DNA of 35,975 bases, taken from NCBI GenBank assembly GCA_025453995.1, contig JALOPH010000005.1, forward strand, positions 1 to 35,975, given 5' to 3'. The position numbers and the translations under genes are program-made. The DNA is from Desulfobacterales bacterium. Lineage in GTDB: Bacteria; Desulfobacterota; Desulfobacteria; Desulfobacterales; Desulfosalsimonadaceae. Below the pieces are notes generated by a model. It saw only the letters and a program-made list of their open reading frames with translations, was not told the origin of the DNA and did not search any database. Each line of letters starts with the position of its first letter. The first letter of the stretch is position 1. Shown piece after piece: positions 22,932 to 30,508 of this stretch.

Positions 22932-25862
22932 ATGAATACTCAATACAACGAGTTGCTTGAAAAGTATCATCTATTGTTAAGCGAAAACAGTCGTTTAGCA
23001 GAAGAAAATGCCAGGTTGAAAGCGCAACTGGGGATATCTGATTCCAAACCCTCTGAAAATCATAGCCTTGAGTTGATTGAGCAAGAAACATTAGCTGTTG
23101 GCGAATCACCGGGCGAAGATTCATTTTCAGATATCAACAACAAATCGGATTCCACATCAAAGATCAATTTGTTCATGTCGCTCTTCAACGGCCGCCATGA
23201 TGTGTATGCAATTCGGTGGGAGAACAAAAAGAAAGGAACTTCGGGATATTCGCCGGTTTGCCTGAATCAATGGCAGGCCGGGTTGTGCGTAAAACCCAAA
23301 GTCCCATGTGCGAAATGCCCCAATAAAAATTATGCCGCTTTAAATAATGAGGCCATAGAGAACCATCTGAGAGGAAATATCATTGCCGGCATCTACCCGA
23401 TGCTTCCGGATGAAACCTGCTGTTTTTTGGCAATCGATTTTGATGAGTCGGACTGGCAAACAGACGTCTCAATGGTAAGAGAAGCTTGTAATGAATTTAA
23501 TATCCCCGTCGCTGTTGAACGGTCTCGATCCGGCAATGGCGGGCATATGTGGTTTTTCTTTGAAATTCCTATATCCGCTGCATTAGCCAGAAAGTTTGGC
23601 AGCGGCATGCTGACTTTTTGCATGAACCAGCGGCATGAAATCCGTTTCAAATCCTATGACCGGCTGTTTCCCAATCAGGACACCATGCCCAAAGGCGGCT
23701 TCGGCAACCTGATCGCGCTGCCGTTACAAAAATCGGCAAGGGAAAATAACAACAGCGAATTTGTCGATAAAAATTTTATATCCTACCCTGATCAATGGGC
23801 ATTTTTAGCATCTATTCAAAAAATTTCTGAACTAAAGGTTGCAGACCTCATATCCGAGCTTTGCCAAGGCCATGAACTGGGAGAATTAAAAATTGATGAA
23901 GAGGAAATTCAAAAACCTTGGGAAACGCCCAAAGTCTTCTTGCAAAAAAACGATTTTCCGGAACGCATCGACATCATAAAAGCCAATATGTTCTTTATAC
24001 CAAAGGTTTCTTTCTCACAGAAAGCATTAAATCATTTGAAAAGACTGGCATCCTTTAAAAATCCAGAATTTTACAGACACCAGGCCATGCGATTGTCAAC
24101 CTATGGGCTTCCACGAATCATTTCCTGCGCTGATGAAACTATGGATTACCTGTGTTTGCCAAGAGGATGTGAAAATGATTTGATATCGGAATTTAAACAG
24201 CATGGCATTGAGGCGCAGTTTATTGATAAAACTAATTCCGGCAGGCAGATCAATGTGGAATTTACCGGCGAATTAAGAGATGAACAGTCTGTGGCGCTTG
24301 ATCAACTATTGCATCATGATAACGGAATTCTGTCCGGAACAACCGCCTTTGGCAAAACCATCGTGGCCATAAAACTGATTGCCGAACGAAAGGTCAATAC
24401 GCTGATCCTGGTGGATAGGGTCAGCCTGCTGTCTCAATGGAAAGAAAAATTATCGAATTTTTTAACCATCAATGAAACCTTTCCGGAAACAGATCTTTCG
24501 TTAGCCCAGGAAAAAGGGAGAAAAAAGAAGTCACATGTCATAGGCCAGCTCGGAGCGGGCAAGAACACATTAAGCGGCATTGTGGATATTGCAGTGGTGC
24601 AGTCCCTAAGCCGACTTGGAGAGGTCAAAGACTACGTTAAAAATTATGGAATGATCATTGCTGATGAGTGTCATCATGCGCCTGCCTTCAATTATGAATC
24701 TGTTTTAAAAACCGCCAATGCCAGATATGTTTATGGCTTAAGCGCCACTCCTTCGCGAAAGGACGGGCATCATCCGATTCTCTTTATGCAGTGCGGCCCC
24801 ATACGGTATCGCGATAATCCAAAAAAACAAGCGGGGATGCGGCCTTTTGAACACTTTGTCGTTCCACGGTTTACGCTGCTTAGGACGCCTTTTGATCAAA
24901 ATGAGAAAGATGTGTCCATCCAGGAATTGTATTGCCAAATCATTGATAACGATTTTCGGAATCAACAAATTGTTGATGATGTTCTTGCCAATTACAAGCT
25001 CGGCCGAAACTGCATTGTTTTGTCCTTAAGAACAGCTCATGTTGAGGTTATTGCAAAAGAGTTGAGAAAAGCCGTTCCAGACGTTGTGATGTTAAGAGGC
25101 GGCATGGGCGCAAAGACGACCCGGGAAGCCTTTAGCCGCATTGCCCATATGCCTGCGGATAAAAACCTCATATTGGTGGCCACTGGCTCCTTTATTGGTG
25201 AAGGGTTTGATGAACCGCGCCTGGATACCTTGTTTTTGGCCATGCCAATATCATGGAAAGGCACCCTGCAACAGTATGCCGGAAGGCTTCACCGGCTGTT
25301 TGAGAATAAAAAGGAAGTGCGAATTTATGATTATGTGGATATTCATGTGCGGATGCTTGAGAAAATGTATCAAAGACGGCTATCCGGGTATGCCTTGATG
25401 GGATACAAGGCAAAAGGCGATGATATCGTGTCAGCGCCCCTGGATATCATTTTTGACAACCGTAATTTCTTGCCGGTATTTTGCCAGGATATTGTTGGCT
25501 CAAAGAAAGAAATTTTTATCGTTTCACCATTTATCCGAAAAAAGCGCACCGCTGAAATGATAAACCACCTGAAAGCTGCATTCGGCAAGTCCATCCGGAT
25601 CATTGTTGTGACCCGGCCCGTGGAGGATTCTAAAGGAGAGGATAGGGCTTCTTTACAGAAAACACTTGGGCTCTTAACGGGCAACAATATAAGCGTTGTG
25701 TATAAATCGACTATTCACCAAAAATTTGCCATCATGGATCAAAAAATTGTATGGTACGGTAGCATCAATCTTTTAAGTTACGGTAATGCTCAAGAAAGCA
25801 TTATGCGTATTGAGAGTTCCAATATCGCCAACGAGTTGGTTAAGAGCATTTGTGACAGTTAA
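22932..25862 (+). CDS. AEP primase (TOTE type) - SF2 helicase - PLD nuclease fusion
   Basis: This is a 976-residue multidomain protein. Residues 1-35 form a coiled coil (LLLSENSRLAEENARLKAQL). Residues about 90-280 match the archaeo-eukaryotic primase domain of TOTE conflict systems, with four Cys (110, 119, 126, 129) as a probable zinc knot, the catalytic pair in AIDFDESD (Asp169, Asp171) and SRSGNGGH (His205). An SF2 helicase spans about 445-830: GTTAFGKT (469-476), DECHH (578-582), SATPSRKDG (604-612) and QQYAGRLHR. A single phospholipase-D-type motif ends the chain: His929, Lys931, Asp936, then GSIN. The predicted activity is to unwind, copy or cut nucleic acid. It is 19 bp behind fic. 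All motifs look intact. Confidence 0.88.
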   Translation: MNTQYNELLEKYHLLLSENSRLAEENARLKAQLGISDSKPSENHSLELIEQETLAVGESPGEDSFSDINNKSDSTSKINLFMSLFNGRHDVYAIRWENKKKGTSGYSPVCLNQWQAGLCVKPKVPCAKCPNKNYAALNNEAIENHLRGNIIAGIYPMLPDETCCFLAIDFDESDWQTDVSMVREACNEFNIPVAVERSRSGNGGHMWFFFEIPISAALARKFGSGMLTFCMNQRHEIRFKSYDRLFPNQDTMPKGGFGNLIALPLQKSARENNNSEFVDKNFISYPDQWAFLASIQKISELKVADLISELCQGHELGELKIDEEEIQKPWETPKVFLQKNDFPERIDIIKANMFFIPKVSFSQKALNHLKRLASFKNPEFYRHQAMRLSTYGLPRIISCADETMDYLCLPRGCENDLISEFKQHGIEAQFIDKTNSGRQINVEFTGELRDEQSVALDQLLHHDNGILSGTTAFGKTIVAIKLIAERKVNTLILVDRVSLLSQWKEKLSNFLTINETFPETDLSLAQEKGRKKKSHVIGQLGAGKNTLSGIVDIAVVQSLSRLGEVKDYVKNYGMIIADECHHAPAFNYESVLKTANARYVYGLSATPSRKDGHHPILFMQCGPIRYRDNPKKQAGMRPFEHFVVPRFTLLRTPFDQNEKDVSIQELYCQIIDNDFRNQQIVDDVLANYKLGRNCIVLSLRTAHVEVIAKELRKAVPDVVMLRGGMGAKTTREAFSRIAHMPADKNLILVATGSFIGEGFDEPRLDTLFLAMPISWKGTLQQYAGRLHRLFENKKEVRIYDYVDIHVRMLEKMYQRRLSGYALMGYKAKGDDIVSAPLDIIFDNRNFLPVFCQDIVGSKKEIFIVSPFIRKKRTAEMINHLKAAFGKSIRIIVVTRPVEDSKGEDRASLQKTLGLLTGNNISVVYKSTIHQKFAIMDQKIVWYGSINLLSYGNAQESIMRIESSNIANELVKSICDS

Positions 25863-25873
25863 TCTGTCACAAA
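25849..25873. promoter_or_regulatory. inverted repeat between the helicase and AlbA_2 genes
   Basis: TTTGTGACAG (25849-25858) and CTGTCACAAA (25864-25873) are perfectly complementary and span the stop codon of the helicase gene. There is no T-run on either side, so a terminator is unlikely. An operator for the third gene, or a stem that separates expression of the two, is possible. The gap to the next start is 51 bp. Confidence 0.5.
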
Positions 25874-25913
25874 AATTTGAATTGCGACAAATAAAAGGTT
25901 TTATTATTTTTGA

Positions 25914-27599
25914 ATGAAAATTCATATGAATGAGCACGAACACGATATAAACAAAATTCTCTCACAAGGTGAGACTCTTAAAGTTGAATTCAAGAGCGAT
26001 TCCAGGGGGCTACCAGATCGTGATCTTGTGGCCGCCGTCGTCGCCATGGCCAATACCGAAGGCGGTCTTATTCTGATCGGCGTTGAAGATGACGGTACCT
26101 TGACTGGAACGCAACCATCTCATCAGGATGCAGCCGGATTGACCGCGTTAATTGCAAACCGGACCAGCCCATCTGTGGCTGTTAGAACCGAGCTCATTGA
26201 TTGTAATAAAAAAAAGGTCTTAAGCATTCAGGTTCCCCAAGCCAGAGGGATTGTTTCAACTTCCGATGGATTGGTCTTGCGTCGTCGGCTTATGGTTTCC
26301 GGTAAACCAGAGGCTGTTCCATTTCACCCGCATGAATTCATGCAACGCCAATCATCGTTGGGACTTATTGATCCATCTGCAACGCCGCTGACATCAATTG
26401 CCGCTGATGATTTAAACCCCCTGGAACGCCAGAGGATAAGGGAGTCGATCCGTCGATATGGCGGAGATAAATCTTTACTCCCTTTAGCCGATGAAGAATT
26501 AGATGGCGCTCTCGGTCTTGTTACCACCATTGAAGGAATTCGACGGCCGACACTGGCAGGCTTGCTCCTTATGGGGCGTGAGGAAATTTTAAGGCAATAT
26601 ATACCCGCTCATGAGATCGCCTTTCAGGTTCTTTCAGGCACAGATGTTGTGGTCAATGAATTTTTTCGAAAACCGTTGCTCCAGACCTTTGAGGAAGTCG
26701 AGCTGCTTTTTAAAGCCCGCGTCGATGAGCAGGAAATTCAGATGGGGCTCTTTCGTGTTCCGATTCCAAATTATGACCGCAGGGCCTTCAGGGAAGCATT
26801 TATTAACGCGCTGGTGCATCGTGATTACTCCCGACTCGGTGCGGTTCATGTCCGCCTTGACAATGATGGAATGACACTTTCAAGCCCGGGAGGCTTTGTC
26901 GAAGGCATCACACTAAAGAATCTTTTGGTGGCCGCACCACGATCCCGCAATCCGATTCTGGCAGATATTGTAAAAAGAATAGGATTGGCTGAGCGCACCG
27001 GTCGCGGCATTGATCGGATTTATGAAGGAATGCTGCGTTATGGTCGGCCGGCTCCTGATTACACTCTATCGGATGCTACAACAGTAGTGCTTGTGATGCC
27101 AAAGTCGGATGCTGATATCGGGTTTCTGGAAATGATCTTGCGCCACGAGGAGCAGACCGGAATTGCTATGCCGATCGACAGCCTGATCATTCTTTCCCGT
27201 CTGCGTTATGAGAGACGCCTGACAACCGCAGCTCTGACCGACGATACCCAAAAATCCGAACAAGCAACCCGCACCGAGCTCGAAAAACTGACTGAAGCCG
27301 GTCTGGTGGAGGCTCATGGAACTGGGCGGGGCCGTACCTACACGCTTAGCGCCAGGGTGTACCAGCGTGTCGGTCAGAAATCAGCTTATATCAGACAAGC
27401 CGGATTCAACCCGATTCAACAAGAGCAAATGGTGTTGGCCTATATTGATAAGCACGGATCAATCAAACGCGCCGACGTGATGGATTTGTGCAGGGTTTCC
27501 GGTCCGCAGGCATATCATTTGCTTAATCGACTTAAGAAAAAAGGGCAAATTTATCAAAAAGGCGAAAAACGCTATGCCGTCTACACGCGGGACGTTTAA
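25914..27599 (+). CDS. AlbA_2 / GHKL-ATPase / winged-helix protein
   Basis: This is a 561-residue protein. Residues about 14-125 form the AlbA_2 (Schlafen-like) domain: GETLKVEFKSD, then DLVAAVVAMANTEGGLILIGVEDDGTLTG. Residues about 285-400 have the HATPase_c_4 pattern of proteins often mislabelled as RecG-like helicases: REAFINALVHRDYSRLGAVHVR, SPGGFVEGIT, ERTGRGIDRIYEGM. One or two winged helices follow (about 435-555; LTTAALTDDTQKSEQATRTELEKLTEAGLV and KHGSIKRADVMDLCRVSGPQAYHLLNRLKKKG). It is the third cargo gene and may act as an ATP-responsive regulator or nucleic-acid-binding effector. Start codons at 25914 and 25926 are both possible; the ribosome binding site is weak. Confidence 0.82.
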   Translation: MKIHMNEHEHDINKILSQGETLKVEFKSDSRGLPDRDLVAAVVAMANTEGGLILIGVEDDGTLTGTQPSHQDAAGLTALIANRTSPSVAVRTELIDCNKKKVLSIQVPQARGIVSTSDGLVLRRRLMVSGKPEAVPFHPHEFMQRQSSLGLIDPSATPLTSIAADDLNPLERQRIRESIRRYGGDKSLLPLADEELDGALGLVTTIEGIRRPTLAGLLLMGREEILRQYIPAHEIAFQVLSGTDVVVNEFFRKPLLQTFEEVELLFKARVDEQEIQMGLFRVPIPNYDRRAFREAFINALVHRDYSRLGAVHVRLDNDGMTLSSPGGFVEGITLKNLLVAAPRSRNPILADIVKRIGLAERTGRGIDRIYEGMLRYGRPAPDYTLSDATTVVLVMPKSDADIGFLEMILRHEEQTGIAMPIDSLIILSRLRYERRLTTAALTDDTQKSEQATRTELEKLTEAGLVEAHGTGRGRTYTLSARVYQRVGQKSAYIRQAGFNPIQQEQMVLAYIDKHGSIKRADVMDLCRVSGPQAYHLLNRLKKKGQIYQKGEKRYAVYTRDV

Positions 27600-27621
27600 A
27601 TTATACACACGTGTTATCCGG

Positions 27622-27641
27622 TCTATACACGCGTGTATAGA
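27622..27641. promoter_or_regulatory. perfect 20-bp palindrome after the AlbA_2 gene
   Basis: TCTATACACGCGTGTATAGA is a perfect 20-bp palindrome with no spacer. A shorter one, ACACGTGT (27607-27614), sits just before it, and both lie right behind the stop codon of the last cargo gene. A sequence-specific dimer could bind here, for example one of the winged-helix domains of the island. They are seen; the function is not known. Confidence 0.55.
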
Positions 27642-27706
27642 GATGTGCATAGAGTAACCGCCTGGCTAACAGTTATAAAAATTTGCTTTCATCCCGCTTT
27701 ATATTT

Positions 27707-27727
27707 TGACGGTATTTTTGACGGTAT
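27707..27727 (+). repeat. TGACGGTAT repeats, right end of the island
   Basis: Two copies in direct orientation, 27707-27715 and 27719-27727, lie about 60 bp inside the right attachment repeat. They match the left-end copies at 21141-21190 and support both ends belonging to the same element. Confidence 0.6.
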
Positions 27728-27789
27728 AAGAATTTCTATCTTTTTTAAATTTTTATTTAATTTAGTATGTTACATTATCAATTCAATGG

Positions 27790-27806
27790 CCCTCAGCTCC
27801 ACCAGA
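27790..27806 (+). repeat. right attachment repeat of the island
   Basis: CCCTCAGCTCCACCAGA is identical to bases 21015-21031. No tRNA body precedes it; upstream is only AT-rich island DNA, so it is the partial copy left by integration. The two copies are 6775 bp apart. Confidence 0.88.
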
Positions 27807-27816
27807 ATTGTTTATC

Positions 27817-27857
27817 ACGGGGATTGATTGGATCATCAGTCCCCGTTTTTTATTTTT
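27817..27857 (+). terminator. strong intrinsic terminator, probable original tRNA-Ala terminator
   Basis: ACGGGGATTGAT (27817-27828) pairs with ATCAGTCCCCGT (27835-27846), with one G-U pair and a six-base loop, and is followed by T tracts to 27857. It starts 10 bp behind the right attachment repeat. Before the island came, it would have sat about 11 bp after the tRNA end. Confidence 0.85.
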
Positions 27858-27869
27858 GGAAACAAAAAA

Positions 27870-29072
27870 ATGGGACTTTCAGGTAATATTGAGAAAAGAA
27901 TCAAGCGCCATATAATCGGCAAGCTGCAATCTTTTTATGTTTCAACATTGCCGGGATTTGAGCGGGCATGTCTTGATGAACTTTCGCATTTAGGCATTTC
28001 AGTCACAGAAGCAAAGACAGAAACCGGAGGGATCGAGTTTTCAGGCAAAGCGCATGAATGCTATCTTGCCAATCTTCATTTGCGCACCGCCAACCGAATC
28101 CTGATGCGGATTGAAACATTCCATGCGACCAATTTCAGGCAGCTTGGCGAGAGGGCTTCTCAAATCCCCTGGGAGCTTTATGTATATGGCAGCTCAGAAA
28201 TCAAGATTCATGTAACCTCCCATAAGTCCAGACTGATCCATACAGGCGCCATTTCGGAGCAAATTCATGAGGGGATATCCCAAAGGTCGCTCTCGGCGTA
28301 TTCTGATTCGGAAACGCAGCAGGCTGAGCGTCAGCATCCTCAGCAGATTTTTATCCGGGCGCAGGATGACCGTTTTACATTATCGTTAGACAGTTCCGGT
28401 GAACTGCTCCATAAAAGGGGGCTCAAAGTCAACGTGGGCAAGGCCCCAATTCGGGAAACCATTGCGGCGGCCATTCTTAAGATTGCCGGGTATGATCCGG
28501 AAAAACCCCTGATAGATCCCATGTGCGGGGCAGGGACGTTTTCCCTGGAAGGGGCTATGATGGCCACCCGAATCCCGGCTGGATGGTATCGGGAGTTCGC
28601 ATTCATGGGCTGGCCGTGTTTCAGGCAATCCAGGTGGCGGCATATCCGCAGGGAAGCTGAAAAAAATATCAAGCAGTTAGACAATCCTGTGATCTTCGCA
28701 TCGGACAAAGACCCTGCGGTCTGCCGGGAATTGGAAAATGCGCTGCAAACCCTCAATTTGTCCGGAACTGTTGCGGTTGAACAGAAAGATTTCTTTGAAG
28801 TGATGCCCTCAGATATCAAACGGCCATACATTTTGCGAGAAAAAGGGCTGTTGGTCATCAATCCGCCCTATGGCCGGAGATTGGGAACAAAGGCGCAAAG
28901 CGCGAAAATGTTTAATGAAATATGCTGCAAACTCAGCAAAGATTTCAAGGGATGGCGATTTGCGTTGATTGCCCCGGATAAAGAGCTTACCCAAAAAATT
29001 TCGTTTCATGCTGATCGTCAGGCAATCTTCCATGGCGGATTGAAATTGATGCTGTTGACGGGGAGGATTTGA
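27870..29072 (+). CDS. THUMP-type RlmL-like RNA methyltransferase
   Basis: This is a 400-residue protein from the ATG at 27870. The frame is open further up to a TTG at 27828, but that lies inside the terminator, and GGA about 9 bp before 27870 fits a ribosome binding site. The THUMP-containing N-terminal half (residues about 20-165) begins FYVSTLPGFERACLDELSHLG, typical of RlmL/Trm-like enzymes. The Rossmann half carries the SAM motif DPMCGAGTFSLEGAMM and the N6/N2 catalytic motif NPPYGRRLG. The family modifies guanine N2 in 23S rRNA or tRNA. Compared with RlmL of E. coli, the C-terminal RlmK half is absent, which matches the short form found in many bacteria. The exact target is uncertain. 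Confidence 0.88.
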   Translation: MGLSGNIEKRIKRHIIGKLQSFYVSTLPGFERACLDELSHLGISVTEAKTETGGIEFSGKAHECYLANLHLRTANRILMRIETFHATNFRQLGERASQIPWELYVYGSSEIKIHVTSHKSRLIHTGAISEQIHEGISQRSLSAYSDSETQQAERQHPQQIFIRAQDDRFTLSLDSSGELLHKRGLKVNVGKAPIRETIAAAILKIAGYDPEKPLIDPMCGAGTFSLEGAMMATRIPAGWYREFAFMGWPCFRQSRWRHIRREAEKNIKQLDNPVIFASDKDPAVCRELENALQTLNLSGTVAVEQKDFFEVMPSDIKRPYILREKGLLVINPPYGRRLGTKAQSAKMFNEICCKLSKDFKGWRFALIAPDKELTQKISFHADRQAIFHGGLKLMLLTGRI

Positions 29073-29211
29073 AGGAGAAGATAGAATCCTGGAGTCAGGA
29101 GTCAAAAGAAAGGAATAACAAATTGAATTTCAATATTAATAGGCATCTGCTATAATATTTTCAGTAAAATTATTAGAAAATTATAAAAGAGGAGAATAGA
29201 AGGATGGAATA

Positions 29212-29355
29212 TTGCAAGCCGAGGCAATATTTTTGAAGGGTACCCAATATGGCGAAAAATGGCTACAAGACGGGATTGAGGAAGATCCAACCATCCTTGG
29301 ACTTGGTGAATTTAATATAGTACAAAGAAAACGCAAACAGTCTTCAGGTAAATAA
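29212..29355 (+). pseudogene. fragment of a nuclease-like gene
   Basis: A short frame starting at a possible TTG (29212) gives 47 residues, with LKGTQYGEKWLQDGIEEDP followed by TILGLGEFNIVQRKRKQ and then a stop. This resembles the N-terminal part of large proteins in the PD-(D/E)XK nuclease group, where a segment of the type ENPSxLGLGDxxxxxKERxQ precedes the catalytic core; everything after is absent. A nearby ATG (29203) is out of frame and closes after 10 codons. It is probably debris from an earlier insertion. Similarity is judged by eye only. The rest of the 343-bp gap (29073-29415) has no gene I can see. Confidence 0.4.
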
Positions 29356-29381
29356 AGAAAGAGAGTTCAATCAAATATAGA

Positions 29382-29398
29382 ATTTCCCTAAGGGAAAT
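29382..29398. promoter_or_regulatory. 17-bp palindrome before the small ORF/nucleotidyltransferase pair
   Basis: ATTTCCCT and AGGGAAAT flank a single central A (29382-29398). It ends 17 bp before the ATG of the small gene. Its place fits an operator for an autoregulated two-gene module, or a ribosome-binding-site sequester, because the right arm contains AGGGA. Confidence 0.5.
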
Positions 29399-29415
29399 CC
29401 ATTTTACTGAACCAG

Positions 29416-29577
29416 ATGACAAAGACAAAGCAAGCCGAAAATTCATCCATCGTTGATAAAGGCCTGGTCGCCATGTTCCTCAAAATGACGCCCGAGGAGC
29501 GGCTCAAAGCAAATGACAATGCACTGAGAACTGTTTTGGAATTAAGAAATGCCTATCGACAACAAAAGACCAGCTAG
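29416..29577 (+). CDS. small protein paired with nucleotidyltransferase, possible antitoxin
   Basis: This is a 53-residue protein: MTKTKQAENSSIVDKGLVAM and the helix MTPEERLKANDNALRTVLEL, then a basic end. The MTPEERL helix recurs in short hypothetical proteins encoded next to nucleotidyltransferases. It overlaps the start of the following gene by 29 bp in another frame, which implies translational coupling. It has no clear ribosome binding site of its own beyond the AGGGA inside the palindrome. In such pairs the small protein is a plausible antitoxin or adaptor. The frame is supported by the overlap and the well-formed helix; the function is unknown. Confidence 0.6.
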   Translation: MTKTKQAENSSIVDKGLVAMFLKMTPEERLKANDNALRTVLELRNAYRQQKTS

Positions 29578-30073
29578 ACCAGACCTAAGCGCACTCCTTG
29601 AGGGGCTTCTTAAGGCAAACGTCAAATTTATCCTTGTGGGCGGCTTGGCCGCCGTTGTTCAGGGCGCGCCGATCACAAGAATGGATGTTGACATTGTTCA
29701 TCACCAATCATCTGAAAACATTGATAGACTTTTTGGGTTTTTAAAATCAATTTCTGCTATTTATCGACGCCCTGACGATAAAGTAATAACACCAGATTTG
29801 CAGGGTTTTGCAGGATCAGGGCATGTTTTTTTGAGCACCCAGTTGGGGCCTCTTGATGTCTTGGCATTTATAGAGGAAGGAAAAACCTATGATGATCTTA
29901 TTGAGCACACTGTTGAAATTGAATTCAGAGGCCATAGGGTTTACGTTCTTGACTTGAAAAGGATTGTGGAGCTTAAAAGGTTTTCAAGCGACCCCAAGGC
30001 CAAGCAGCGGCTTCCGGTTCTGGAAGAAACCCTTCGGCAGTTAAGCGATGAATCGGATGACTCTACTCAATGA
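29549..30073 (+). CDS. AbiEii/MNT-like nucleotidyltransferase
   Basis: This is a 174-residue cytoplasmic protein. The nucleotidyltransferase signature is intact: VKFILVGGLAAVVQGAP (Gly31-Gly32), then TRMDVDIVHH with Asp46 and Asp48 as the metal-binding pair. A third acidic residue is probably Asp in PLDVLAFIEEG. The end VYVLDLKRIVELKRFSSDPKAKQRLPVLEETL is the helical tail typical of the AbiEii-like group. AbiE toxins and relatives transfer nucleotides to tRNA or proteins, so this may be the toxin of the pair. It overlaps the 53-residue gene, and the membrane-protein gene starts 33 bp after it. The fold is well supported, the toxin role moderate. Confidence 0.8.
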   Translation: MPIDNKRPARPDLSALLEGLLKANVKFILVGGLAAVVQGAPITRMDVDIVHHQSSENIDRLFGFLKSISAIYRRPDDKVITPDLQGFAGSGHVFLSTQLGPLDVLAFIEEGKTYDDLIEHTVEIEFRGHRVYVLDLKRIVELKRFSSDPKAKQRLPVLEETLRQLSDESDDSTQ

Positions 30074-30106
30074 AATTTAATTTTATATTTATAAGGGGAT
30101 TGATTC

Positions 30107-30508
30107 ATGACGGATGTCGAGAATGAATTACTAAAGCTCAATGAATATCATGAGCAACTTGCCACCCATGATCCGGCCGTGCAGGCCAGCATGCTTCGCA
30201 ACGGTTTTTTGCCTGATTCGACAGAGGCGCTGGTGGAAGCCGGGATTCGCTGCATTCCTCTAATTGAAAGCGGCCGTGTTGATCTTGAAGACGCGGCGGG
30301 AGACCGGCTTGAAGCGATCATTTTCAAGCTCAAACTAATCCCTGATACATCCAGCGTCCGTAAGGTTCTTGAGAAATTTGAGGGGTTGATTCAGGAGAAA
30401 AAGAAAAAAGCAAGCTCGGACATGAAGTTCGGCTTAGCCGCTATGATTGGCCTGACCATGATTATCGGAGCATTGGTTGCGTATATAATATATTTGTTTA
30501 TTCGTTAA
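30107..30508 (+). CDS. tail-anchored protein of unknown function
   Basis: This is a 133-residue protein. The first 95 residues are helical and charged (MTDVENELLKLNEYHEQLA, DRLEAIIFKLKLIP, KVLEKFEGLIQEKKKK). A single C-terminal transmembrane helix follows (LAAMIGLTMIIGALVAYIIYLFI), so the protein should be anchored in the inner membrane by its tail. I recognise no family. It follows the nucleotidyltransferase by 33 bp on the same strand, with an AAGGGG-like site upstream, so the three may form one transcript. The last 11 bp overlap the end of the convergent recombinase gene. Confidence 0.6.
   Translation: MTDVENELLKLNEYHEQLATHDPAVQASMLRNGFLPDSTEALVEAGIRCIPLIESGRVDLEDAAGDRLEAIIFKLKLIPDTSSVRKVLEKFEGLIQEKKKKASSDMKFGLAAMIGLTMIIGALVAYIIYLFIR

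Noticed and set aside
25849-25873. Intrinsic terminator after the helicase gene
   Set aside because: The stem is followed by A-rich sequence without a T-run on either strand.
27790-27806. Second tRNA-Ala at the right end of the island
   Set aside because: Only the 3' end sequence is present; there is no D arm or anticodon arm before it.
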